Under the pieces are notes generated by a model that did not search any database, was not told the DNA's origin, and saw only the letters and a program-made list of their open reading frames with translations. 6,729 nucleotides of DNA from Clostridiales bacterium UBA5446 (lineage in GTDB: Bacteria > Bacillota > Clostridia > Oscillospirales > Oscillospiraceae): assembly GCA_002427465.1 (NCBI GenBank), contig DIRC01000040.1, forward strand, positions 1 to 6,729, read 5' to 3'. The position numbers and the translations under genes were made by a program. Below, piece by piece: positions 5,826 through 6,729 of this stretch. Each line of letters starts with the position of its first letter. The first letter of the stretch is position 1.

Positions 5826-5884
5826 CCCTTGTGTTTCCTGCACTACTTTGATACAATGCACCATTTTCTGCCGTCGGCGAGCTT

Positions 5885-5915
5885 TCGTTAACGAGCAGGG
5901 TATCGCTAACGAGCA
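5885..5915 (+). repeat. 13-bp direct repeat (TCGYTAACGAGCA), period 18
   Basis: TCGTTAACGAGCA (5885-5897) and TCGCTAACGAGCA (5903-5915) differ at one base. The first contains the 8-bp palindrome CGTTAACG. They lie between the bidirectional terminator and the 3' end of the small - strand reading frame. A protein-binding or recombination site is possible; nothing in the window proves it. Confidence 0.5.
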
Positions 5916-6151
5916 ATAATGCTGATTAGTTTTCGGTGCCTGCTTGAATTTATGCTCCCTTTTTCTGGAACAGTATTGGTATCCACACCGTTTATCGCAA
6001 TAAAATGGGACAAGAATTCTGATGCCAACTCTTCATCATCAGTATCAACTTTTAAAGCAGCCACATCGCGTAAAACTTGTACAGCTTCGGTATCGTCTAA
6101 GTTACGATGTAACCCGGGAACTCCGCACGTCAACGTCAGATTGATTATCAT
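5906..6151 (-). CDS. Unrecognised small protein (81 aa), tentative
   Basis: I do not recognise this protein. It begins MIINLTLTCGVPGL and has an acidic, probably helical middle (LDDTEAVQVLRDVAALK, then DTDDEELASEFLSHFIAI) and a basic C-terminus. The opposite-strand frame is Ser/Thr-rich and looks like a shadow, which favours the - strand as the coding one. ATG at 6151 is preceded by AGGGG (6160-6164) at 8 bases, a moderate ribosome binding site; a GTG at 6160 overlaps that site and is less likely. It lies 108 bases downstream of the glycosyltransferase-like gene on the same strand and ends just before a bidirectional terminator, so it could be the last gene of that operon. No membrane span or signal peptide is seen. 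It could also be a leftover fragment of a larger gene. Confidence 0.45.
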   Translation of the reverse strand: MIINLTLTCGVPGLHRNLDDTEAVQVLRDVAALKVDTDDEELASEFLSHFIAINGVDTNTVPEKGSINSSRHRKLISIIAR

Positions 6152-6259
6152 AAATAACACCCCTGCGGTTAAGTTAAGAGAACAATATAAATGGTGTCGT
6201 CAAGACATGATGAGCAGGGGGCATAGCTGGTAGTCGGTTGGCTTTCAGGAGCTAAAGAG

Positions 6260-6729
6260 TTAATCGCTCTGTCTCAGAAAACAGATAATCTTTTCCCATG
6301 TGACTTGTGTTAACATGTATTGTGCGTGGTGCCTTTTTACGTTTTTGCTATATTTTTCAAACTCTTTTGGAATCTCTGAAAACCGATCATCCTGAAAGTG
6401 GTTTATGAAAGCCGGTACACTTTCCCTTAATGCAGCGCGAATGAGTTGTGTCCGTTCCTCATATTCTTCTGGTTGTGTAATATACAGCAGAAGCGGCTTG
6501 TAGCGCACCCAACCGATACAGGCGTTAACAAAACGGGTAATGATTTTCGGAGAATCAGCGGCAATCTGCTTCAAGTGAATCGGCAGCGCTCCGTCCAATA
6601 TGTGCGAATAATAAGAAAAACCATCGTGGAATGTGTAGCAAGGGATTTTGACAACCTTTCGATTCTCCAACATTGTAGACAGGAAGGTGTCTTCACCTCG
6701 AGCTCCCGGAGGGTTATAAAAGGGTAGGG
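6260..6729 (-). CDS. C-terminal part of a likely glycosyltransferase (155 aa visible, N-terminus outside the window)
   Basis: The frame is open from the right edge of the window to a TAA at 6260, so only the 3' end is present; the ATG at 6673 is internal. The visible protein begins FYNPPGARGEDTFLS (3-17), where GEDT resembles the acidic GED motif near the catalytic site of family 2-type, GT-A-fold glycosyltransferases. It is followed by VKIPCYTFHDGFSYY (28-42), like the tail of a sugar-nucleotide-binding domain, and then a mainly helical C-terminal region with many aromatic and charged residues. There is no membrane span. The upstream preference for NPPGARGEDT at the edge makes a true internal start very unlikely. 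The sugar and acceptor cannot be named. The assignment rests on remembered similarity plus the GED motif, so moderate confidence. Confidence 0.6.
   Translation of the reverse strand, partial: LPFYNPPGARGEDTFLSTMLENRKVVKIPCYTFHDGFSYYSHILDGALPIHLKQIAADSPKIITRFVNACIGWVRYKPLLLYITQPEEYEERTQLIRAALRESVPAFINHFQDDRFSEIPKEFEKYSKNVKRHHAQYMLTQVTWEKIICFLRQSD

Noticed and set aside
5756..5915. Repeats as a CRISPR array or plasmid origin iterons
   Set aside because: Only two copies of each unit, units of 11-13 bp with no spacers of constant length, and no cas or replication gene nearby.
5722..5916. 64-codon - strand frame across the bidirectional terminator and repeats
   Set aside because: It runs through a 13-bp perfect terminator and the tandem repeats and overlaps the end of the excisionase-like gene.
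5919..6233. 104-codon + strand frame opposite the small - strand gene
   Set aside because: Ser/Thr-rich composition typical of an antisense shadow and no ribosome binding site; the - strand frame is more protein-like.
6446..6727. 93-codon + strand frame opposite the glycosyltransferase-like gene
   Set aside because: It is antisense to a frame with a recognisable GED motif that is open to the window edge, and has no ribosome binding site.

Overview
The window looks like a mosaic stretch of a Bacillota chromosome, most likely from the Clostridia/Eubacteriales. The reasons are strong AGGAGG-type ribosome binding sites, GTG and TTG starts, an NDP-forming acyl-CoA synthetase of a kind common in fermentative anaerobes, a clostridial-looking ECF sigma/anti-sigma pair, and phage-type dUTPase and excisionase-like genes. 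Base composition changes sharply: by hand count, sample stretches are about two thirds GC in the acyl-CoA synthetase gene but below one third GC in the sigma-factor gene. This suggests segments of different origin.

Left part (1-3363, + strand). A D-2-hydroxyacid dehydrogenase gene is followed, after a 156-base gap holding an 11-bp perfect hairpin, by a fused alpha-beta acyl-CoA synthetase (NDP/ADP-forming). A long hairpin with a U-tract closes this unit. The pair suggests fermentative metabolism of a 2-hydroxy or 2-keto acid, with ATP made from an acyl-CoA thioester; the substrate cannot be read from the sequence.

Middle part (3364-5046). About 250 bases hold no convincing gene, but they contain a perfect TATAAT box and a G5/C5 hairpin. 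Then, on the - strand, come an ECF sigma factor (TTG start) and its membrane-bound zinc-finger anti-sigma factor (GTG start), overlapping by 8 bases. The sigma protein should activate its own operon and unknown targets; the anti-sigma protein should hold it at the membrane until an envelope signal arrives. A candidate ECF promoter lies just upstream.

Right part (5047-6729). A dUTPase gene on the + strand keeps all five motifs but seems to lack its 5' end: its only possible ATG sits in the loop of a hairpin that reads as a - strand terminator and has no ribosome binding site. An excisionase-like helix-turn-helix gene follows, with an 11-bp tandem repeat, a 13-bp bidirectional terminator and a 13-bp direct repeat downstream. 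No integrase is present, so this looks like the remnant of an integrated phage or conjugative element. Facing it on the - strand are an unrecognised 81-residue reading frame and the 3' end of a likely glycosyltransferase gene that runs off the window.

I found no tRNA, rRNA, CRISPR array, complete transposase or clearly new defence system. The most notable points are the dUTPase/sigma-cassette junction, the orphan excisionase with its repeats, and the promoter-like, gene-free stretch at 3357-3480.
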